A stretch of DNA of 64,000 nucleotides from Gibbula magus (Eukaryota > Mollusca > Gastropoda > Trochida > Trochidae), in NCBI GenBank assembly GCA_936450465.1, contig OW388296.1, forward strand, positions 38,902,023 through 38,966,022, read 5' to 3'. The position numbers and the translations under genes were made by a program. Below are positions 23,203 through 31,970 of the stretch, piece after piece. The notes beneath the pieces are model-generated. The model was given only the letters and a program-made list of their open reading frames with translations, ran no database searches and was not told where the DNA came from. How positions within the stretch are numbered: the stretch's first letter is position 1; every line of letters begins with the position of its first letter.

Positions 23203-24346
23203 ATGAGATTATACTGTAAAGAGAGAAATAGGTACAACACTTCCTGTAGGAGATATAAATCAGATGTGCGTAAACGAAATGTAGAGATAGTATGCAATGC
23301 AAGTAGTTACCCAGCAAACTTTTGGAGACAAATACGAAAATATAAGAATAAACCAATATCAAGCAATAACATTGCCGAAACGACATGGCTTACCCATTTC
23401 AAGAAAGTGTTTAGAAATGAGTCCGTTCTCGATCCTTCGTTTACGGCCAGTAGTGTGGATCAAGAAACATGTGAAACATTTGATTATGCTACAGATGCCG
23501 AAGCTCTTCTATTCACCGATAACAGATCACGAAATTCCTGAAGCGTGGTTTCATTTAAAAAATGGAAAATCCGCTGGTTTAGATCAACTTTTTGTTGAAA
23601 TGTTGAAGTCGTCACAGTCTATCATCATGCCATTCCTAAACAAGTGTTTCAATACACTTTTTGTAAAAGGTATATATCCAAGCAATTGGGCAATGTCAGT
23701 TATTATTCCTCTACATAAGAAAGGTGATCGTTCAAACCAAGATAACTATAAAGGTATTTCCCTCATGAGTGTACTTGGGAAAGTTTTCAACACAATCCTT
23801 AATAATAGACTTTCAAGATGGTCAAATATGAATCATATTATCCCAAAATCTCAAGCTGGTTTCAGAAAAAATTATTCAACATCAGAGCATATATTTACAC
23901 TGTTTGCATTACTTCAGAAATCCTTATCTCGACGAAAGCGTAAGCTATATGTTGCTTTTGTTGATTTCCAGAAAGCGTTTGATTCGGTTGATCGATCAAA
24001 ACTTTGGTATTGTTTACGCAATTCTGGTCTAAAAGGGAAAATGTACAAATTGGTGAAGTCAATGTATGAGAACGTTAAAGCTTGTGTACGTTGTGGTGAA
24101 AATATGACTGACTTTTTTGATTGTCCAATAGGCTTGCGACAGGGTTGTGTTCTCAGTCCAATTCTCTTTTCCTTCTTTATCAATGATTTATACCATGAAG
24201 TTATAACAAACGGGAAACATGTTGTTCAAATGTTCCCAAATCTGATAGAAATGTTTATACTTCTATTTGCCGATGATATTGTCCTTATTTCAGAAACAGT
24301 AGTTGGGCTACAAAACCAGTTAAATACTTTAGAACATTACATATAA
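23203..24346 (+). pseudogene. LINE reverse transcriptase, frameshifted
   Basis: The frame 23297-24346 holds LKNGKSAGLDQLFVEMLKSS, DNYKGISLMSVLGKVFNTIL, SQAGFRKNYSTSEHIFTL, FVDFQKAFDSVDRSKLWY, GLRQGCVLSPILF and LLFADDIVLISE, so the FADD catalytic pair survives. The N-terminal part lies in the 23203-23541 frame. The frame ends at 24346, just after FADD, with the next segment continuing in other frames. Confidence 0.88.
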
Positions 24347-25457
24347 AACATATAGATTAACTGTTAATTTGGATAAAACAAATATTGTTATTTTCAGAAA
24401 AGAGGGGCCGGTAGCATCTAAAGAAAAATGGTTTTATGATAATCAGCCCGTGATCTTAAGTAACGAGTATAAATAGTTGGGATTTATGTTTAATACAACA
24501 GTAAATTTAAACAAATCTCTTGCAGATTTAGCATTAAGAGCAAGGAAAGCTTTAATAAATTTGCTTTCAATTATGCATAATTTTGGCGTGTTGACGCCTA
24601 AGATATATTTTTAACTTTTTGATTGTCAAATACAACCAATTTTACTTTATTGATCAGAAATATGGGGATTCCAACGTTTTGAATGCATCGAAAAGGTACA
24701 TCTGTTAGCGTGTAAAAAGTTCCTTTGTGTCGGTCAGTCGACTCCAACATGTTCATGTATGGTATATGGGGAATGTGGGAGATACCCGTTATACATTAAT
24801 GCTCATGTTAGATGTTTGAAATTTTGGTTAAAAATAATATGTATGCATGAATATAGACTACCTAAGAAGGCTTACAACATGCTTGTTCATTTAGATGATT
24901 TAGGGAAAGTAACATTGGCATCCCAGGTTCGAAATCTTTTGTTTTCTCATGGTTATGGTTTTGTTTGGCTGAGCCAGGCTGTTGGTAATATACACCTTTT
25001 CTTGTATCAATTTCGAGAAACAGCATTTAATATCTTTAATCAAGATTGGCAGTCGACATTAGATAAAAGCTCACGTTATGATTCATATAGACTCTTTAAA
25101 AACCTACTCCAACCCGAAAGATATCTTTCACATTTAACATCCAATAAGTTAAGGTATTCATTGATACGATTCAGATTAGGTCTGTCAAATTTAATGATTA
25201 ATGAAGGTAGGTACAAATCGATCGACAAAAGCAATAGAATATGTCCATTGTGTACAGTAGCCGTTGAAGACGAAATCCATTTTCTATTTGTTTGTCAATC
25301 TTACGACGATTTACGGAAAAAGTTTATCCATGATTATTATCTTTCTAAGCCTCCTAACAGTATTCTTAGGCTTACACAATATGTTACCTATGCCATATCT
25401 CATCGAGATGATAAGTTAAAAATCAATCACCTTTGTATCCATTTAATTTGTTATTGA
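24347..25457 (+). pseudogene. LINE post-RT region with zinc-knuckle-like motif
   Basis: Stops break 24347-24758. The open part 24759-25457 (232 residues) reads MVYGECGRYPLYINAHVRCL and ends with ICPLCTVAVEDEIHFLFVCQ, the CxxC...H...C motif found at the same place in the intact LINE (CLMCEKCNLEVVEDEFHFLL). It is the C-terminus of the same ORF2. Confidence 0.85.
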
Positions 25458-25540
25458 ACTGTTGATTAATAATATAATGCATGTAACTCAAATGTATATG
25501 GGCCAGAGGCCTCGAATACAATAAAGAACTTTTGACCTTG

Positions 25541-25745
25541 ACCAAGTTTTTGTACCAGTTGATTCACTTATTGCAGTGTCAATCTTATTTGTATGCTGCT
25601 TTTTAGCTTTACGTACAGCTGATATTACTTTATTTCTAAGTATTTTGAATTTTTGCCATTCCAGTGGACTGTTAGTTCTCTTAGCGATTTTGTGTTGCCT
25701 ATTTAGTTTTCTGATAAGTGAACGTATTTCATTTTTCATCCACAA
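25541..25745 (-). pseudogene. Linker before RT of the split LINE
   Basis: Minus-strand reading gives MWMKNEIRSLIRKLNRQHKI and SAVRKAKKQHTNKIDTAI, the WM..EI..LI..R basic segment between endonuclease and RT. It ends at SESTGTKTW, where the plus-strand LINE is inserted. Confidence 0.8.
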
Positions 25746-25914
25746 CGGGTCTATTGGTCTAATTAATACAGTTTTGTTCGGTATATTCGCGTCGCAAATA
25801 CTGGTTAAGTCATGTTGAAATAAAACCTTGTTAGTTGAGATGTGATCAGGTTAGATCTTCGTTTTCGGATATTTGGATAGCATTAATATCTCGTTTCATG
25901 TTTTCTGTATTCGC

Positions 25915-26078
25915 TCAGGAATAGTCGTAAATTTTGCGCGTGTAATTATTTTCTCTTTTTATATCTGATTCTATATAAACCGGACAATGGTCACTACATA
26001 TCGGATCCAGTACTCCCGAGTTTCGTACTTTGTTCATACATGTAACACATATCAAGTCAAGTAATGTACGAGAATGAG
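25915..26078 (-). pseudogene. Endonuclease domain, C-terminal part, of the split LINE
   Basis: Minus-strand reading gives LDLICVTCMNKVRNSGVLDP and CSDHCPVYIESDIKR. SDH is the conserved C-terminal Asp-His of APE-type LINE endonucleases. Joined across the SINE, the target site restores a FSxSxITxLDLI-type segment expected here. Confidence 0.8.
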
Positions 26079-26595
26079 GGCACGGTGGCCGAGTCGGCAA
26101 AGGCGTCAGGTTAGCAATCCAGCGAGCTTGAGGTGCCGGGTTCGAGTCCACCTGTGACCGGGTGTAAAAACCTTGGAGTCAACTTTGAGTGCGGACTCTT
26201 TCAGTGTTGTCACAACCCCTAGTGTACAGTACACAACCCTGTGCACTTAAAAGAACCCACGAATCCGTTAGTAAATGACCAATTGGTGGCCACATGAATA
26301 CGTGCAGACACCTAGTTGCAGGTACAGCAACGTGCAGTATCCTTGGACAAAATACTGTGACTATGTGTCCTAGTTCACCCAGCTATGAATGGGTACCTCG
26401 TAAGGATGAGCATGGTGATTTAACTTGGTGCGCCTAGTGGCTGCAAAAAAAAGTTGCATCCTCCAAATGGAGCTGAGATTGACAAAGAGTGTCGTTAAAC
26501 AGTGACATCCAATGATCGGGGGCAAACAGGGCGCCTTTGAGCAGCTTAGCTTAGCTGGATATTGGCGCTATACAAATGTTTATATGTATGTATGT
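26079..26595 (+). mobile_element. tRNA-derived SINE with 6-bp target duplication
   Basis: The tRNA-like head has an A box (GGTGGCCGAGTCGGCAAAGG) and a B box (GGTTCGAGTCC at 26139-26149). The body holds CCTTGGACAAAATACTGTG, TAGTTCACCCAGCTATGAAT and GGGTACCTCGTAAGGAT, a conserved central domain of the kind shared among marine-invertebrate SINEs. It ends CGCTATACAAATG then a TATG microsatellite. AATGAG flanks both sides (26073-26078, 26596-26601). It interrupts the endonuclease of the minus-strand LINE. It is not a functional tRNA, because the anticodon arm does not pair well. Confidence 0.85.
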
Positions 26596-27055
26596 AATGA
26601 GAAGTGATCCGTGTTGGTTCCATTATTAGTTGCTTCAGTCCGTATGCGGCTTCTTAATAATTGATTTTAGATTGTTTATCGGTTAAAAGATCTAGATTAA
26701 AATCCCCAACATCTCAGGTATTCTCAGGTATTCATGTTCAAATCTATTGCTTTTGCAATGCTATTGTCAATTAGGTCCCAGTATGCTTCCCTTTTGTCTG
26801 CTCTTTAGAACGTTCCAATTATATATGGTTGTCTTTTGCGTTTTAATTTTATCCATAGGGCCTCAAGCCCAAAGAGGTCCAAATTGTCCATTTGCACCGC
26901 ACACAAGTGATCTTTCACATACACTGCAACCCAGCCGCCTCGACTCTCTCGATCTTTACGAAATGGTTTCTTGAAAACCAGGAATCATTTCTTTGTTATC
27001 AATTCGGTGATGTAACCATGTTTCGGTGATCATATTTTAACAATGTTACATTTTT
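26596..27055 (-). pseudogene. Endonuclease domain, N-terminal part, of the split LINE
   Basis: Minus-strand reading gives ITETWLHHRIDNKEMIPGF (catalytic Glu of ETW), then RKDRESRGGWVAVYVKDHL and, near 26690, VGDFNLDLLT (catalytic Asp/Asn of GDFN). The parts fall in different frames with intervening stops. It continues beyond the SINE into 26078-25915. Confidence 0.75.
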
Positions 27056-27640
27056 CATACATTACACTCTTCAAAATACATAAACCCACACTTTAACTCA
27101 ATAAAACACATAAAGAGCATAAAGAAGACAAAACCATACTCACAATTTGTCAGCCAGCGCTTTACTGCGGCACAATCACTGTACCGAAGGTGATGCTGGT
27201 AACGTACATTACCGACATCACAACATGGCGGAATCAAAGATCGCCTCGCGAGTATTTAACACGAATTAACAGTTGTATGTGTGTATATGATCAACCTTAG
27301 TTTGCACACATATGAACATTGATGGTGTGAATAGATTTGATGCACTGAATCTACATATTAATATCCATGTCATGAAGAATACGCAATTTTAAAATCACGG
27401 TGGGATGTTGGTAACTCCAAGCGATAGGTGTGCAAAAGATTTCACCTTTCTCGAGGCTAATGCATTTATTCTTTTTAGAGAGATAAACATTACAGAGTTA
27501 CCTGCCCTGCCTGACAAGACGTGTGTGTACACGCTCTCGCTAATTTTCCAGATAAACGTTAAACCAAAAGCTGTGAGTAAAACCAGACAGTCCATATTGG
27601 TTTATAAAGCTCCCCGAAGTCACTGTTATCGATGGAAATA
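27056..27640. other. No gene recognised
   Basis: Spacer between the split LINE and the ORF1-bearing LINE. Short frames without motifs. Confidence 0.5.
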
Positions 27641-27686
27641 TCTGTAGACGTATGGAGAGCGAGAATAGGAACTTTCTCCCACCCGC

Positions 27687-28466
27687 ATGGGACCCGGCAG
27701 GTCGGCCATGTCAGCATGTATAACCCGTGATTTCAGGGAAGTCAAATCTGAAACCAGGAAATTAAATAGTGCGGTTGATGATATAAAACGTAACATAGAG
27801 GAATTCCAGGGTGAACAAAATGTACTTCGTTTAGATGTAGAAGCTATGAGTGAGCGTCTAGACAAAGTGGAGCGATCTCCTCAGAGCGGACCTGGTCAGA
27901 GTGTTGTGACAGACTTACAGCAAGAAGTAGAGAAGCTGGAACAATACAGTAGACGGAATAATGTGTTGTTATATGGTGTGTCCGAACATCCGGACGAAGC
28001 TTCTAATGATCTTAGGACCCTGGCATGTGATATCTTGAATGATATTTCGCTTTCGGACACTGTCCAGTTTTCACCCCAAGATATTGCTGAAGTTCATAGG
28101 ATCGGTCGTAAATCATCGCAGGGGAATCATACCAGGCCAATTATCATAAAATTCTTTAGTTCGGACTTCAAAATCCGCTCACTTGGATTAAGACAGGAAC
28201 TGAAAAGTAAAGGATACGGGACCGCCGGTGACTTGACTCACAGACAGAGGAACACGCTAAAAAATCTACGAGCACAGAACAAACGTGGATATTTCAGGAA
28301 CGGCGAGCTTGTGGTCACTGACAATATAACAATCTCTAACACAAATACATCAAACTCCACTACATCAAACTCCACTACATCAAACTCCACTACATCAAAC
28401 TCCACTACATCAAACTCCAGTACAAGGGACACCTCCCATATTGTCCCTGCTTCCGTACACACCTAG
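27687..28466 (+). CDS. LINE ORF1 protein (coiled coil + RRM-like + CTD)
   Basis: 259 residues. In relatives ORF1p coats the LINE RNA and acts as a nucleic-acid chaperone. Residues about 10-100 are heptad-rich (REVKSETRKLNSAVDDIKRN, VTDLQQEVEKLEQYSRRNN), typical of the trimerising coiled coil. VLLYGVSEHPDEASN begins the RRM-like domain; HTRPIIIKFFSSDFKIRSLG and GDLTHRQRNTLKNLRAQNK are the C-terminal domain. The tail holds five copies of a 15-bp repeat encoding TSNST (about 28346-28420). The frame ends a few codons after, where the deletion junction to RT lies, so the native C-terminus may be lost. The start is the first Met; the true start may be slightly upstream. Confidence 0.8.
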   Translation: MGPGRSAMSACITRDFREVKSETRKLNSAVDDIKRNIEEFQGEQNVLRLDVEAMSERLDKVERSPQSGPGQSVVTDLQQEVEKLEQYSRRNNVLLYGVSEHPDEASNDLRTLACDILNDISLSDTVQFSPQDIAEVHRIGRKSSQGNHTRPIIIKFFSSDFKIRSLGLRQELKSKGYGTAGDLTHRQRNTLKNLRAQNKRGYFRNGELVVTDNITISNTNTSNSTTSNSTTSNSTTSNSTTSNSSTRDTSHIVPASVHT

Positions 28467-29610
28467 AGTACAAAGAAATAAACTATGGAATGTTCTAAAC
28501 GCAGGTGGTGTAAGCCAAAAGATGAATAACTTGCTTCAAAATATATACGGAAATATCAAAGTCTGTGTCAGAAACAATAATGTTTTATCAGAAATCTTTG
28601 AAATACAGATTGGAGTGAGACAAGGGTGTGTATTAACTCCTGTTTTATTTTTATTATTCATAAATGAGTTGGCTATGCAGATAGAAAATAATTGATCACA
28701 TGGAGTACAACTACATCCTGATGTCTTTCAAATATTTCTATTGATATTTGCAGACGATATCGTATTAATATCAAGTACTGTTGCCGGCCTCCAAAAACAA
28801 GTATATGAAACCTTCTGTGACAAGACGAAGTTGAACAAAATTTGGACAAAAGAAAAGTATTAGTATTCAAAAAGGGTGGAAAATCAGAAATTGAAAAATG
28901 GTTCTATAAAGATGTTGAACTCTAAACAACAAACAGCTACACGTACCTTGGAGTCTATTTTACTAATCATCATGGTATTCATAGCAGGCGAAGCACAACA
29001 AGTACTATAAGTACTATTAAGACAATTAAATATACTTGGTGATCTGAATATGAACTCTTTTTTCAGAATATTTTATGTAGAGCTATATCCTATTCTCTTA
29101 TATGGGGCAGAAATTTGGAAATGGTACATCTGTTTGCATGTAAAAAGTTCTTGGGTGTTGAACAAAATACACCGAACATTATGGTGTATGGAGAATGTGG
29201 CAGGTTCCCTTTATACATCAACTCATATTGTAAAGTAATTCGGTATTGGTTAAAGTTATTAAAAAGCCATCAAACCGCTTACTTACTCTGACTTAAATAT
29301 ATATATCGCCAAAACTGGCAAGAAAAGATTAACGTTTCAATCAAATGTAACCTATACTCTATTTACAAAGACAATATCAATACCGAATTATATCTATCGT
29401 GTCTTACCGTACAAAAGTATAGGGTTAGCCTAGCTAGTTTTAGATGTTCATCACATGATCTGTTCATTGAGAAAGGCAGATATACAAACATTAGTAGAGA
29501 GGACAGAATTTGTAAATTAGTTAGATGAAGTTGAAGATGAATACCATTTCCTTCTAGTATGTCCAATATACAGTAACATCCGAAATGAATATATAAAAAG
29601 ACAAATATCA
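28441..29610 (+). pseudogene. LINE RT and C-terminal remnants
   Basis: Reads RNKLWNVLNAGGVSQKMNNL, IGVRQGCVLTPVLFLLFINE (28441-28695), then LLIFADDIVLISSTVAGLQK after a stop, later LYPILLYGAEIWKWY (29050-29238), and near 29520-29580 a broken VEDEYHFLLVCPIY segment. Multiple stops and frameshifts. It is the 3' part of the ORF2 of this element. Confidence 0.82.
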
Positions 29611-29799
29611 TATACATCCTAGTCAATTTAAATGCTGAATAGTTCAAACGCTCAAGAACTTAAAATATGTCCATGTATATATTTTATGCATTTGGACATA
29701 GAACACATTGTATATCTTAAATGTATTTGCATTGTTTTGCAATGTATATGATGTACTATAGGCCTGAGGAATTCTCAGTACCTGAATAAAGATCTCTAC

Positions 29800-31560
29800 A
29801 ACTACCTCCCCTGACAATGTTTCTCTGCATAGCTACCTCTGATACCGCTCCTCTGCATTAATCCTCTTAAAACATTTCAATGAATAGCTATCTCATCTAA
29901 AAACGTTTCTTTAAATAACTACCCCTTGCAACGTTTCTCTGAATGACTACATCTGACAACGTTTCTCTGATTAAATACTGCTAACAAGGTTTCTTTGAAT
30001 ATCTACCTCTGACAACGTTTCTCTGCATTACTACCTCTGACAACGTTCTCTGCATTACTACCTCTGACAACATTCTCTGCATTACTACCTCCGACAACGT
30101 TCTCTGCATTACTACCTCTGACAACGTTCTCTGCATAACTACCTCTGACAACGTTCTCTGCATTACTTCCTCTGACAACGTTCTATGCATTACTTCCTCT
30201 GACAACGTTCTCTGCATTACTTCCTCTGACAACGTTCTCTGCATTACTATCTCTGACAACGTTCTCTGCATTACTTCCTCTGACAACGTTCTCTGCATTA
30301 CTTCCTCTGACAACGTACTCTGCATTACTTCTTCTGACAACGTTCTCTACATTACTTCCTCTGACAACGTTCTCTGCATTACTACCTCTGACAACGTTCT
30401 CTGCATAACTACCTCTGACAACGTTCTCTACATTACTTCCTCTGACAACGTTCTCTGCATTACTTCCGCTGACAACGTTCTCTGCATTACTATCTCTGAC
30501 AACGTTCTCTGCATTACTTCCTCTGACAACGTTCTCTGCATTACTTCCTCTGACAACGTTCTCTGCATTACTTCCTCTGACAACGTACTCTGCATTACTT
30601 CTTCTGACAACGTTCTCTACATTACTTCCTCTGACAACGTTCTCTACATTACTACCTCTGACAACGTTCTCTGCATTACTTCCTCTGACAACGTTCTCTG
30701 CATTACTTCCTCTGACAACGTACTCTGCATTACTTCTTCTGACAACGTTCTCTACATTACTTCCTCTGACAACGTTCTCTGCATTACTACCTCTGACAAC
30801 GTTCTCTGCATAGTTACCTCTGACAACGTTCTCTGCATAACTACCTCTGACAACGTACTCTGCATTACTTCTTCTGACAACGTTCTCTACATTACTACCT
30901 CTGACAACGTTCTCTGCATTACTACCTCTGACAACGTTCTCTACATTACTACCTCTGACAACGTTCTCTGCATAACTACCTCTGACAACGTACTCTGCAT
31001 TACTTCTTCTGACATTGTTCTCTACATTACTACCTCTGACAACGTTCTCTGCATAACTACCTCTGACAACGTTCTCTGCATAACTACCTCTGACAACGTT
31101 CTCTGCATTACTTCCTCTGACAACGTTCTCTGCATAACTACCTCTGACAACGTTCTCTGCATAACTACCTCTGACAACGTACTCTGCATTACTTCTTCTG
31201 ACAACGTTCTCTACATTACTACCTCCGACAACGTTCTCTGCATTACTACCTCTGACAACGTTCTCTGCATAGCTACCTCTGACAACGTTCTCTGCATAAC
31301 TACCTCTGACAACGTTCTCTGCATTACTTCCTCTGACAACGTTCTCTGCATAACTACCTCTGACAACGTTCTCTGCATAACTACCTCTGACAACGTACTC
31401 TGCATTACTTCTTCTGACAACGTTCTCTACATTACTACCTCCGACAACGTTCTCTGCATTACTACCTCTGACAACGTTCTCTGCATAGCTACCTCTGACA
31501 ACGTTCTCTGCATAACTACCTCTGACAACGTTCTCTGCATTACTTCCTCTGACAACGTTC
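29800..31560. repeat. 27-bp minisatellite, about 60 units
   Basis: The unit is CTGACAACGTTCTCTGCATT plus ACT(A/T)CCT. The core from about 30000 to 31560 is nearly homogeneous; units before 30000 are diverged and partly 28 bp long, a normal edge pattern. A variant pair (GTACTCTGCATTACTTCTTC) recurs at 30315, 30585, 30720, 30855, 30990, 31179 and 31395, always at multiples of 27 bp, giving a higher-order structure of 5, 7, 8 or 10 units. Because 27 is divisible by 3, minus-strand frames of MQRTLSEVV type stay open; these are not genes. The array ends about 260 bp before the AMDHD1 start codon. Confidence 0.95.
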
Positions 31561-31824
31561 CCCTGAATAAATATATTTCACCATCGTTTCGCCAAGAGTT
31601 TCAACATAATACATACTTACAGCATGACAGGTATTACGATCATAACAATTGTAATTGGTAAATGGCCTGAATACAATATTTTAAAATTGTGAATAGCTTG
31701 TTGTAGGTAAGTATGTATGTGCGGTCACGCAGATGTGTCCCACCTGCCACTGTGACAGTGAGGGCGTTATCTCGACTCGACCAGATGTAATATACACAGA
31801 GCGAGAGAGAGTGTGATCGCGAGT
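31561..31824 (+). promoter_or_regulatory. AMDHD1 upstream / 5' UTR region
   Basis: About 260 bp between the end of the 27-bp minisatellite and the AMDHD1 start codon. The part from about 31700 is noticeably richer in CG dinucleotides and G+C than its surroundings and ends in a short GAGAGA tract. No clear TATA box is placed. Promoter function is inferred only from position. Confidence 0.4.
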
Positions 31825-31970
31825 ATGAGTGTGTATAAGCTGTTGGTGCAGGGCGCGAGTCGGGTTGTGCAGGTGTGTGGAGATGGGGCGCCCTATGTGC
31901 GGGGTGAGGGTTTACGTCACCCGGCCATCCTGCAGGGCAGTCACGCTGGATACAGTGTCCTCGTCGCCTT
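31825..31970 (+). CDS. AMDHD1: AMDHD1 exon 1 (start codon)
   Basis: Starts at the ATG at 31825, which has A at -3. It encodes MSVYKLLVQGASRVVQVCGD and ends APYVRG...SVLVA before the donor GTGAGT at 31971, leaving two bases of a Leu codon. The residues match the N-terminal beta-sandwich strand region of imidazolonepropionases (LLxxNAxxVVxVC). This ATG is preferred because no upstream in-frame ATG gives a recognisable extension and family members begin only a few residues before the same motif. Confidence 0.88.

Larger units (their letters stand above)
21541..25540 (+). mobile_element. Plus-strand LINE inserted in the minus-strand LINE, decayed
   Basis: In order: C-terminal part of ORF1 (about 21600-21952), endonuclease (22060-22920), RT (23300-24346), post-RT region (24347-25457) and a 3' UTR ending TATGGGCCAGAGGCCTCG then AATACAATAAAG (to about 25540). 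It is 5'-truncated within ORF1. Several frameshifts and stops make it inactive. Protein and 3' UTR resemble the intact LINE at 15.8-19.7 kb, so both belong to related families. Confidence 0.87.
20590..27055 (-). mobile_element. CR1/Jockey-type LINE split by two nested insertions
   Basis: Fragments of one minus-strand LINE in order from right to left: endonuclease (27055-26596 and 26078-25915), linker before RT (25745-25541), RT N-terminal part (21540-21120) and RT core (20984-20630). Between them lie a SINE (26079-26595) and a plus-strand LINE (21541-25540). The coding order is continuous across both insertions, which supports a single original copy. All parts carry stops or frameshifts. The left end is cut at about 20590 beside the 145-bp repeat element. 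Confidence 0.82.
27640..29800 (+). mobile_element. LINE with intact-looking ORF1 and a large internal deletion
   Basis: ORF1 (27687-28466) is followed directly at about 28455 by the middle of the RT domain (RNKLWNVL...), so the endonuclease and N-terminal RT, roughly 1.9 kb by comparison with the intact LINE, are gone. RT remains run to about 29610 and the 3' end reads TAGGCCTGAGGAATTCTCAG then CTGAATAAAG near 29760-29795, comparable to the other two LINE 3' ends. The left boundary is approximate. Confidence 0.8.

Noticed and set aside
26079..26160. Candidate tRNA-Ser/Leu gene
   Set aside because: The A and B boxes are present but the anticodon arm is poor, and the sequence runs directly into a SINE body with flanking target duplication.
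29981..31420. Minus-strand frames of 60-119 codons (MQRTLSEVV repeats)
   Set aside because: Nine-residue repeats from the 27-bp minisatellite; a consequence of a period divisible by 3.
29800..31560. CRISPR-like array (regular short repeats)
   Set aside because: There are no unique spacers; the units are directly adjacent 27-mers in a eukaryotic locus.
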